Shown piece after piece: positions 52,096 to 60,873 of a stretch of DNA of 60,873 nucleotides (its first letter is position 1; each line of letters opens with the position of its first letter). Under the pieces are notes generated by a model that worked only from the letters and a program-made list of their open reading frames with translations, ran no database searches and was not told the origin of the DNA. Made by a program: the position numbers and the translations under genes. This DNA is from Nitrincola sp. (GTDB lineage: Bacteria; Pseudomonadota; Gammaproteobacteria; Pseudomonadales; Balneatricaceae), in NCBI GenBank assembly GCA_021208565.1, contig JAJOJN010000126.1, positions 1 to 60,873 of the forward strand, written 5' to 3'.

Positions 52096-53859
52096 TTAAG
52101 GTGTTTTTCGTAATTTGATATTCAACTCACGTAATTGAGCTGCACTGACTTCACCCGGTGCATCGGTTAACAAACACGCCGCACTTTGGGTTTTCGGGAA
52201 AGCGATCACTTCACGAATCGACGCAGAACCGGTCATCAACATGACTAAGCGATCTAAACCGAAGGCCAAACCACCGTGAGGCGGCGCACCGTAACGCAAC
52301 GCGTTTAACAAGAAGCCAAACTTTTCTTCGGCTTCTTCGTCGGTAATACCCAGCACCTTGAAGACTGCACGCTGCATAGTTTGATCGTGTATACGGACAG
52401 AACCACCACCTAACTCGGTACCATTCAATACCATGTCGTAGGCACGTGACAGCTTACCTTCAGGTTCAGCGATCAACTCTTCTGGTGAACAGTTGGGTGA
52501 GGTGAAGGGGTGGTGCAATGCGGTTAAACCACCTTTGCCATCGTCTTCGAACATCGGGAAATCAACCACCCACAAAGGTGCCCACTCACACTGAAGCATA
52601 TTCAGATCTTCACCGACCTTGATACGCAACGCACCCAGTGCTTCGTTAACGATCTTGGCTTTATCCGCACCGAAGAAGACCAGGTCTCCATTCTGAGCAC
52701 CGACACGCTGCATGATCTGCAGGGCAACATCTTCACCCAAGAACTTGACGATGGGTGACTGAAGACCTTCCGCACCGGTTTCGATGGCATTCACTTTGAT
52801 CCAAGCCAAGCCTTTCGCACCATAGATGCTGACAAACTTAGTGTAGTCATCAATCTGCTTACGGGTTAATTCAGCACCACCGGGCACTTTCAATGCCGCG
52901 ACACGACCTTTAGGGTCCGTTGCTGGAGCAGCAAAGACTTTAAAATCAACGCCCGCCACTAAATCAGCCACATCGATGAGTTCCATCGGGATACGCAGAT
53001 CAGGCTTATCTGAGCCGTAACGCTGCATCGCTTCAGAGTAAGGCATACGTGGGAAGTCACCGAGATCCACATTCAATTGATCTTGGAAGAGACCGCGAAT
53101 CATCTTCTCAGTAATCGCCATGATCTCTTCTTCACTCATGAATGAGGTTTCAATATCGATCTGCGTAAATTCTGGCTGACGATCAGCACGCAGATCTTCA
53201 TCACGGAAGCATTTGGCGATTTGGTAGTAACGATCAAATCCAGACACCATCAACAACTGCTTAAACAACTGAGGCGACTGAGGAAGCGCAAAGAAATGAC
53301 CTTCATGGGTACGGCTAGGTACCAAGTAATCGCGGGCACCTTCTGGGGTTGCACGCGTCAATATCGGTGTTTCGATATCGAGAAAGCCATTTTCTTCTAG
53401 GTAGTTACGAATGTAGTGCGTAATTTTTGAACGGAAACGTAATTTGCGCTGAATCTCAGGACGACGTAGATCAATAAAACGATTACGTAAACGAACGTCT
53501 TCACCGACCTGCTGATGATCATCGAGCTGGAATGGCGGTGTGTCAGCTTTGTTTAAGATAACCAGCTCTTTGCCCAACACTTCAATGGAGCCTGTTGGCA
53601 TCTCTTTGTTTTCAGTGCCTTCAGGACGCGCACGGACAAGGCCTTTCACTTCAATCACATATTCGTTACGCACACTATCCGCTAATGCAAAGCTGGCTTC
53701 ACGATCCGGATCAAAGACCACCTGAGTGATACCTTCACGATCTCTGACATCGAGGAAGATAACTCCACCATGATCTCGACGACGGTGTACCCACCCTGTT
53801 AGTGTTATCTCTTGGCCGATATGTTCTATACGAAGATCGCCGCAATAATGGCTGCGCAT
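52096..53859 (-). CDS. aspS: Aspartyl-tRNA synthetase
   Basis: Charges tRNA-Asp. N-terminal OB fold ([20 protein letters not shown]), class II motif 2 region [18 protein letters not shown], motif 3 [15 protein letters not shown], and the bacterial GAD insertion. 587 residues, normal length. First gene of the aspS-yebC-ruvC run. Confidence 0.97.
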   Translation of the reverse strand: MRSHYCGDLRIEHIGQEITLTGWVHRRRDHGGVIFLDVRDREGITQVVFDPDREASFALADSVRNEYVIEVKGLVRARPEGTENKEMPTGSIEVLGKELVILNKADTPPFQLDDHQQVGEDVRLRNRFIDLRRPEIQRKLRFRSKITHYIRNYLEENGFLDIETPILTRATPEGARDYLVPSRTHEGHFFALPQSPQLFKQLLMVSGFDRYYQIAKCFRDEDLRADRQPEFTQIDIETSFMSEEEIMAITEKMIRGLFQDQLNVDLGDFPRMPYSEAMQRYGSDKPDLRIPMELIDVADLVAGVDFKVFAAPATDPKGRVAALKVPGGAELTRKQIDDYTKFVSIYGAKGLAWIKVNAIETGAEGLQSPIVKFLGEDVALQIMQRVGAQNGDLVFFGADKAKIVNEALGALRIKVGEDLNMLQCEWAPLWVVDFPMFEDDGKGGLTALHHPFTSPNCSPEELIAEPEGKLSRAYDMVLNGTELGGGSVRIHDQTMQRAVFKVLGITDEEAEEKFGFLLNALRYGAPPHGGLAFGLDRLVMLMTGSASIREVIAFPKTQSAACLLTDAPGEVSAAQLRELNIKLRKTP

Positions 53860-53998
53860 GATATCTTTTTCCTGTTTCCGTCACGGTTATTGCAAATTAG
53901 CGCGAAATTATACCCTAATTTAACATCGCTGACAGCGCTAAAGCTGAATATAATATCGACTCTGTCATGCTTGGGAATCGTCTTTTAAAGGAAAGAAT

Positions 53999-54935
53999 AT
54001 GGATTTTTGGCTCTATGCCATCGGATTTTTGTTTATCGCGCTGATTGCCGCCCTTGTCGTGACTCGGCTTTTCCATCAACGGCTACATCAACAACTCAGC
54101 CCTTCACGCATTCCCATCACTGAATTGCCTAAACTCGATCAAGGGCAGACGCAAACCGTTCGATTTCCAACCCAAGGTAATTTGACTTTGGAAGGTTGGT
54201 GGATTCAGGGACAACAACAGACCGAGTCGCCATTTTAACGCATGGCTGGGGAGCTAATAGAGCAGCGTTACTGCCTTTAGTCCCTTTGTTAATAAAAGCC
54301 GGTTGGAGCGTACTGCTTTTCGATGTTCGCAATCATGGTAATAGTGATGAAGACACCTTTTCTTCAATGCCACGCTTTGCAGAAGATATCGATGCCGCGA
54401 TTGCTTGGCTGAAGGCTCAACATTATCAATCTATAACTGCTTTAACTGGAGCCTCCTTGCCAAGAGTTGCTTTAATTGGCCACTCCGTTGGCGCTGCTGC
54501 CACATTACTCGCTGCTTCTCGCCGTGATGACATCAGTGCAGTGGTTAGCCTATCCAGCTTTGCACACCCTGCGGATATGATGAAGCGTTGGCTTGCGGAA
54601 AAGGGATCCCTTTCTTTCCACTAGGCTGGTACGTACTCGGCTATGTTGAAAGAGTCATCGGTCACCAGTTTGATGATATCGCACCGATACAGTCTGTTAC
54701 GACGATACAGTGCCCGATTCTCATTGTTCATGGCAAAGAGGATGAGGTTATTCCGATTGATGACGTTTACACCTTAATCAGCAAAACCGACAGAGTATTA
54801 CTGAAAATTCTCGAAGGCGGCCATGACCTCACCCCCAGCATTATCGAACATGGGGATGAGCTGATGCATTTTCTAGAGAATGCCGTTCCCAATAGGATAA
54901 CACTCAATACCTCAACCCTTAATTCTCAACCTTAG
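53999..54935 (+). CDS. Membrane-anchored alpha/beta hydrolase, two frameshifts
   Basis: Putative esterase or peptidase-like hydrolase. An N-terminal membrane helix is followed by an alpha/beta-hydrolase fold with the nucleophile elbow GHSVG, a catalytic Asp in HGKEDEVIP and His in LEGGHDLTP. The frame shifts near 54210-54235 (GQQQT to DRVAILTHGWG) and near 54600-54606 (AEK to GIPFFPLGWYV). About 310 residues after repair. The substrate is unknown. Confidence 0.78.
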
Positions 54936-55387
54936 GCAGAATCTATATCTAGAATAAAATCCAATTCGCCTTCTAACAGCACATCAAGCTTATTAAATAT
55001 TGTGGTCACCTGCTCGTCAGTATAGGGTTTGGCTTCAGCCACTCCCCAAACAGGTCCTGGCCAAGCCACATCATCTTCGTAACGCACAATGTGGTGAAGA
55101 TGAAGCTGAGGAACCATATTCCCTAGCGCTGCCACGTTCATTTTTCGCGCCATAAAAAGATCTGCAAGCGTCTCACTCAATTCCGCCGACTCTTCGATCA
55201 GTTGAGCCCTTTCTTTTGCCGACAAATGATAAATTTCTGTTACGCCTGCACGCCTCGGCACTAGAATAAACCAAGGATAATTGGCATCTTTCATCATCAG
55301 CAATCGACACAAAGGAAAATCACCGATCACCCAAGTGTCCGCCTTAAGCTGAGGATGTAATTTGAATTCTAACTCTAGCTCGTCCAT
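54932..55387 (-). CDS. HIT family protein
   Basis: Nucleotide hydrolase/transferase fold, 151 residues. The HIT motif is PQLHLHHI, with Gln where the first His usually is; this Q form, followed by AWPGPVWG, is common in gammaproteobacterial relatives. Near-overlapping convergent with the hydrolase gene. The substrate is not known. Confidence 0.85.
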   Translation of the reverse strand: MDELELEFKLHPQLKADTWVIGDFPLCRLLMMKDANYPWFILVPRRAGVTEIYHLSAKERAQLIEESAELSETLADLFMARKMNVAALGNMVPQLHLHHIVRYEDDVAWPGPVWGVAEAKPYTDEQVTTIFNKLDVLLEGELDFILDIDSA

Positions 55388-55483
55388 TGAATGCTCCTTA
55401 TGATCTCACCTGATGATATAAATTGACTGATAATAGCGTATAACACGATTTAGTCATGTTTCTTCTTCTAAAAACGGCATCTC

Positions 55484-56591
55484 ATGTATCAAATAAGCTT
55501 TAGCGACAGTATAGACAAGATACCTGCAAGCACATGGAATAAGCTGTGCAATACCGACTATCCTTTCATTCAACATGCTTTTTTGAAAGCCATGGAAGAC
55601 TCTGGTTCCGTGACGGCTAAAACAGGTTGGCAACCGATGCACATGTCATTAGTACGCCAAGGTGAAACAGTGGGTGTCATGCCGCTCTATATTAAGAATC
55701 ACTCCTATGGTGAATATGTCTTTGATTGGAGTTGGGCGAATGCTTGGGCACGACAGGGATTAGACTATTACCCCAAACTGGTGACCGCGATTCCCTATAC
55801 TCCTGCTCAGGGGCCACGTATGGGCACATCGCTTCCTGAAGTTGAAGCCCTTAGCTTATTTTATGCTGGCATTCGTCAACTCGCTGAACAGATGGGAGCC
55901 AGTAGTTGGCACGGTCTTTTCTTGATGATGCTTTGAAAGCAGCGGCCACAACACTGCTCTCTCAGCCACAATGCGCAGCTCGAATGGGCTGCAATACCAT
56001 TGGTTTAACCGTGGCTATCAAGATTTTGATCACTACCTAAGCCACTTCAACTCACGCAAACGCAAAAACCTGCGTAAAGAAAGGCAAAAAGTCACTCAGC
56101 AAGGGATCGTGCATCGTTGGGTCAAGGGCTCGGAAGTCAGTAAAGAAGAACTAGAACACTTCTGGATCTTTTATCAAATGACGCATTTAAAGCGAGGTCG
56201 ACGTGGCTATCTGACGCGTTCTTTTTTTGAACAGTTGACACAGTCATTGGGCGATCAACTACTCTTTTGCTTTGCCTGTCATCAAGACACAATGGTGGCG
56301 GGGTCGCTCTTTTTTAAAGACAGTCAAACACTCTATGGACGTTACTGGGGATCAACAAAAGAATACGACAGCCTTCATTTTGAAACCTGCTACTACCAAG
56401 GGATTGAGTATGCGATCAAGGAAGGTTTACAACGTTTTGATCCAGGTGCACAAGGTGAGCATAAGATCGCTCGAGGCTTTGAACCGATTCCAACTTGGTC
56501 AGTGCATCATATTGAGGACTTAGGATTTGCGCAGGCTGTAAAATCCTTCGTTGAAGAGGAAGCCACACAACTCAAGCGTTTTTCAACTTGA
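55484..56591 (+). CDS. GNAT/FemAB-like acyltransferase (COG3146 type), frameshifted
   Basis: Family annotated as peptidoglycan-type GNAT acyltransferase. The N-terminal part has YPFIQHAFLKAMEDSGS and MPLYIKNHSYGEYVFDWSWA; the C-terminal part has YLSHFNSRKRKNLRKERQK and YYQGIEYAIKEGLQRFDPGAQGEHK. Two shifts, near 55930 (SSWHGLF to DDALKAAATTLL) and near 55985 (CAAR to NGLQYHWF), separate the parts. About 370 residues. Function inferred from the family only. Confidence 0.8.
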
Positions 56592-56674
56592 GCTGCGTGA
56601 AGGCTTGCCATTTCGACAAGAGGAAATGGCAAAACATCATGAAAACAGCTAAGACCTGATAGGACCCGCTCTGC

Positions 56675-56862
56675 TAGCCTAGTTTCGTTAATGGTATGTT
56701 AGGTAGGCTGCACCCTGACTGATCAACACTCAAGACACGGCATGAATCGCCTCGCATTTGCCATCCATAGCAAACGACGGCCTTGCGTGCTGATCTGTCA
56801 GTGCGTTGGTGAGTGTGTGCTAAGTTGTTCTCAATTCAGCAACTTCAGGTATCGATAATCCA
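56675..56862. repeat. Direct repeat copy 1, ~190 bp
   Basis: Nearly identical to 57754-57949. It includes the last ~42 bases of the Rpn gene and its 3' flank. Long identical blocks include the stretch from TGCGTGCTGATCTGTCAGTG to the end of CTCAATTCAGCAACTTCAG. Confidence 0.88.
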
Positions 56863-57680
56863 GTGATATCCGCAATCATGGCGTCATCCATTTCAGTGAG
56901 CTTGATAAGCTTAAGGGCAGTTTCACGTTGAGTTTCCATTCGACCTTCATTAAGACCTTCCTTAAGACCTTCTCGCTTAGCTTCATTTATAAATGACACT
57001 TCATCACGCAGTGCTCTTTCGCGAACAAACGCCAGTCGACGGGCTTCTTCATCGGCACTGAGTTCTTTGACTCGGTTGAGTGCTTTTTTAACAGGTTCAT
57101 AGGTCACGTCGGTCATGATGAACTCCTCCTGCCAGTGCTTAAAAAATATGATCCAGGTGGCTAAAGGGCTTGAGTTTAAGCCTAACCGATCTGCCTTGTT
57201 AAGTTCGATCAGATTCATCTGCAGAATGTTCCCCAGTGTGACATTTGGTTGGGTCTCATCTCGCATTTCAAATCGCCACACGGCTTGTTGTCTTTCAGCG
57301 TCTGATCCATCAAATAAATCAAAATCCAGTAGGTGCAGCCCAATGGATGCGCCAAGGTATTGATAGTCTTGGCCTGCATCGAGTTGGTTGCTTAGCGTTC
57401 GGGCTAGGTAAAACATGCCTCGTTTATGCCATGAGCCGTATTTACGCACCTGTATTTCAACATTATAGCAGTGTCCTTCGACATCACGCGCTAATACATC
57501 TAAAACAATGCACTTTCCGTTCAGTTCACTGGGTTCTATATTGGGGTTTAGAATGTCCAGTGAGGTGATAGGGGGTAAGTCATAGCGCAAATCATTGATC
57601 AGATGGATCAATAAGTCGGGTGACTCACCGAAGAGTCTTTTAAACACATAATCATTGATAGGGCTTAGTAGTTCTTTCAT
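56820..57680 (-). CDS. Rpn family recombination-promoting nuclease (PD-(D/E)XK)
   Basis: A 286-residue protein of the transposase_31/PDDEXK_2 family. Related RpnA-E of E. coli are Mg/Ca-dependent nucleases that raise RecA-independent recombination. The start NDYVFKRLFGES is typical; the active site reads D61 (VLDVLARD) and E75-x-Q77 (NVEIQV). The C terminus has the usual basic repeats (AKREGLKEGLNEGR) and the GLSIPEVAELRTT end. Such genes often occur in several copies and spread by recombination. It sits between two direct repeats. Confidence 0.87.
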   Translation of the reverse strand: MKELLSPINDYVFKRLFGESPDLLIHLINDLRYDLPPITSLDILNPNIEPSELNGKCIVLDVLARDVEGHCYNVEIQVRKYGSWHKRGMFYLARTLSNQLDAGQDYQYLGASIGLHLLDFDLFDGSDAERQQAVWRFEMRDETQPNVTLGNILQMNLIELNKADRLGLNSSPLATWIIFFKHWQEEFIMTDVTYEPVKKALNRVKELSADEEARRLAFVRERALRDEVSFINEAKREGLKEGLNEGRMETQRETALKLIKLTEMDDAMIADITGLSIPEVAELRTT

Positions 57681-57753
57681 GAGATTTCCTTTCTCGTGTT
57701 GCGTCCTGTTGATGCTTCCTTGTGTTGCGGTATTTGTGGAGCTGAATCTATGA

Positions 57754-57949
57754 TAGCCCAGTTTCGTTAGTGGTATTTTAGGCAGGCTAGCCCTGACTGA
57801 TCAACACTCAAGACACGGCATAAATCCATCCCTGGAGCCTCGTGTTTGCCATCCATGGCAACGACGGTCTTGCGTGCTGATCTGTCAGTGCGTTGGTGAG
57901 TGTGTGCTAAGTTGTTCTCAATTCAGCAACTTCAGTTATTGATAATCCA
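57754..57949. repeat. Direct repeat copy 2, ~196 bp
   Basis: Matches 56675-56862 with scattered substitutions and a few indels (for example a segment around 57825-57840 that is longer here). It ends 25 bases from the fghA stop. Confidence 0.88.
57907..57949 (-). pseudogene. 3' remnant of a second Rpn gene
   Basis: On the minus strand these bases code LSITEVAELRTT and a stop, matching the C terminus LSIPEVAELRTT of the intact gene. Nothing of the rest of that second copy remains, so the tandem duplicate was lost up to this point. Confidence 0.75.
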
Positions 57950-57973
57950 TGTAATTGTTACTACGACCCCGAT

Positions 57974-58842
57974 TTACATCGATTTACATTCAACCCCCAA
58001 ATGCTTGGCATGAAAGCGTAGATGCTCTTCCAAGAAGGTCATAATAAAGTAAAAGCTATGATCATAATCTTGTTGATAGCGAATCTCAGCCTCTACCCCC
58101 TGTTCTTGACAGGCAATTATCAAGGCATCCGTTTTTTAAACTGCTCATCCAAAAAAGTATCAGCTGTTCCCTGATCGACCAGCATCACTGGCGGTTTATA
58201 ACCTGCGCGAATCAGCTCAACCGTATCGTAGTTTTTCCACTGCTCTGCATCAGATCCCAAATAGTGACTGAAGGCTTTTTGCCCCCAAGGACAGTCGGAT
58301 GGATTCACAATCGGTGAAAAAGCACTTACTGACTTAAACATGGTAGGATTACGCAGGGCAATCATCAACGCTCCATGTCCACCCATAGAATGCCCGATAA
58401 TGGACCATTGATTGGGATCAACAGGAAGATTCGCTTTTACTAGATTTGGAAGTTCAGACACGATGTAATCATACATCTGATAATGATCTTTCCAAGGTGA
58501 TTCAGTGGCATTGACATAAAAGCCAGCACTTAAACCAAAATCATAAGCACCCTCTGGATCATCAGGCACTCCCTCACCCCTTGGGCTTGTATCAGGTATC
58601 ACTAAGGCAACACCTAACGCCGATGCAATGCGTTGAGCACCCGATTTGATGGAAAAGTTTTGATCGGTACAGGTTAAGCCTGATAGCCAATAGACCACTG
58701 GAACAGCTTGCTTTTCCGCTAAGGGCGGAAGGTAAACACTAAACTGCATTTCACAGTTCAATGAAGTAGAGTGATGTTGGTATTGGTTTTGCCAACCTTC
58801 AAAACAGCGAATACGGCTGAGCAACTCAAGTTTTTCGCTCAT
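57974..58842 (-). CDS. fghA: S-formylglutathione hydrolase, frameshifted
   Basis: Hydrolyses S-formylglutathione to formate and glutathione, the step after AdhC in formaldehyde removal. Esterase-D motifs: YWLSGLTCTDQNF, IPDTSPRGEG, GHSMGGHGAL (Ser nucleophile). The frame breaks in the T6 run at 58132-58137: adding one base turns the end into TDALIIACQEQG and then DYDHSFYFIMTF with the catalytic His. The repaired gene ends at 57974. About 288 residues. Follows adhC on the same strand. Confidence 0.93.
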
Positions 58843-58889
58843 GCTATCTCCCGTTAACGAGGCGATCTAGCAGATCGCCTCATCCTGAT

Positions 58890-60019
<1,130 letters not shown>

Positions 60020-60033
60020 TCATCTCGAATGAC

Positions 60034-60061
60034 ACATCTATTTGAATAGATGTTGATTATA
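60034..60061 (-). promoter_or_regulatory. Promoter -10 and operator-like palindrome of adhC
   Basis: On the minus strand TATAAT (60056-60061) is followed at once by a 20-bp dyad ACATCTATT-TG-AATAGATGT (60034-60053), which would cover the transcription start. A second dyad, GTCGC/GCGAC (60069-60073 with 60083-60087), lies at the -35 area. Such sites suit repression and induction by formaldehyde; the regulator is not in the window. Confidence 0.5.
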
Positions 60062-60139
60062 ATTTTTTGTCGCGGGCTGATTGCGACCTGATTTGAAATT
60101 CACTGTTGCAGCTGAGAAACAATCACACTTCATTTTCAA

Positions 60140-60873
60140 TTAAATATTTCTGTAGGGAGAATCGACGCCCTGTTTAGCCATCCGAATCAATTCAGCTTCA
60201 ATAGCATCCCAATCCAAAGCGTGCTCTGCCAGTATTTCGATTCGAGAGTCACGCCGATAGCTGATCGCATCGTAGCTCATTTCATGGTTTACTCGATTCA
60301 TAAAGACAAAAGCGGCGCCCAGTCGAAACACACCTTTTAAGCGAACAATATCCGACAAGCCAGAAAGGAAGGTTTCTAGCTCGTCAAAATCAAAAATATC
60401 GTCCTGATGAAAAATCCAGCCACAACTAACTAGACCCATGCCTTCGTTAGTATATCTGACGGGATGACAGGGCTTAGCGAATGGCTTAGTTTGAGCCGTA
60501 TGACTGTGACTGTGACCGTGACGAACATGATGATTGCCCAAATGAGTCCCTCCTGATTCAGGCACTTCATGATGATGAGCATGAGCATCAGGTGTATGGG
60601 CAACATAATCACTCTGACGAACCAGATCTAAATACTGCAGATCTAGCTGGCCCTGCTGAGTCACAACTAATTGCTGTTTAGGTGGAAAAATGCCTTGCAT
60701 CATTTGATAAAAACGAGCAATCGCCTCATCCGAAGACAGATCAGCCTTATTAGCGACTAGGATATCTGCCATGTTGATCTGATCGACGAAGGTTGAATCT
60801 TTAAGTAGTGACTCATCGTCAATTGGCGAGGATCAACCAAACAGATTCCGCTTGTATTTCCAAGCGATACGAT
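60140..60873 (-). CDS. CobW/COG0523 GTPase, His-rich, 5' end outside the window
   Basis: Metal-chaperone type G3E GTPase. The G4 motif NKAD and the C-terminal CobW_C domain (GWIFHQDDIFDFDELETFLSG) are visible. A His-rich stretch at about residues 67-95 of the visible part suggests zinc or other metal binding. The part upstream of 60773 continues in other frames (LVDPRQLT, then STFVDQINMADILVANKAD) through an indel near 60815-60830. Walker A lies outside the window. It is on the same strand as adhC, an enzyme that needs zinc. Confidence 0.85.

Noticed and set aside
56820-57680. Complete transposon or insertion sequence around the Rpn gene
   Set aside because: No terminal inverted repeats or target duplications were seen; the flanks are direct repeats that include the gene's own 3' end.

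Overview
The window is about 61 kb of a gammaproteobacterial chromosome, apparently a Pseudomonas/Oceanospirillales-type marine bacterium. This rests on three things. Nearly every gene is a recognisable gammaproteobacterial housekeeping gene. The gene order follows blocks I know from Pseudomonas: hda-DUF2066-purM-purN-DUF3108, bepA-tusA-like-perM-bcp-dapA-bamC-purC, and queC-cpoB-pal-tolBARQ-ruvBAC-yebC-aspS. The base composition leans to AT compared with Pseudomonas. The exact genus is not determined. No rRNA, tRNA, CRISPR array, prophage or classical insertion sequence was seen.

Layout. 1-743: 3' part of kynureninase. 790-3647: rapA, then pheA. 4640-4931: intergenic stretch with a terminator and short palindromic repeats. 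4932-9374: mgtE, a Trp-rich small protein, apbE, tcdA and hda (all minus). 9378-12717: DUF2066 gene, then the purM-purN-DUF3108 run. 12823-19357: a signalling block made of a receiver-only response regulator, a membrane-anchored sensor-like protein ending in a DEDDh exonuclease, a small membrane protein, an SSS/STAC sensor histidine kinase of the CbrA/CrbS type, and a DUF294 nucleotidyltransferase. 19596-25668: M23 murein peptidase, TauE/SafE permease, unknown secreted protein, a degenerate histidine kinase and an orphan YejF-type ABC ATPase. 25675-30485: ppiD, hupB and lon, with a sigma-32-like promoter before lon. 30632-41101: nfuA, rlmD, rluA, a 2-hydroxyacid dehydrogenase, purC, bamC, dapA, bcp, perM, a TusA-like gene and bepA. 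41121-53859: nadA, queC, cpoB-pal-tolB-tolA-tolR-tolQ, a DksA/TraR-type zinc finger gene, then ruvB-ruvA-yicG-like-ruvC, yebC and aspS. 53999-56591: alpha/beta hydrolase, HIT protein and an acyltransferase-like protein. 56675-57949: an Rpn-family nuclease gene between two nearly identical ~190-bp direct repeats. 57974-60873: the formaldehyde-detoxification pair fghA-adhC and a His-rich CobW-family GTPase.

A dominant feature is technical. About 20 genes are broken by single-base indels, most of them at homopolymer runs, and in every case the neighbouring frame continues the same protein family. I read these as sequencing or assembly errors rather than pseudogenes, and I annotate each broken gene as one CDS with the break positions given.

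The non-routine content is the acetate/CrbS-like signalling block with its tethered exonuclease, the repeat-flanked Rpn gene with a remnant of a second copy, the histidine kinase with an eroded ATPase domain, a TRIC-family gene inside ruvCAB, and several regulatory sites (a sigma-32 promoter at lon, an IscR-like site at nfuA, an operator-like palindrome at adhC). I found no clearly unprecedented system.
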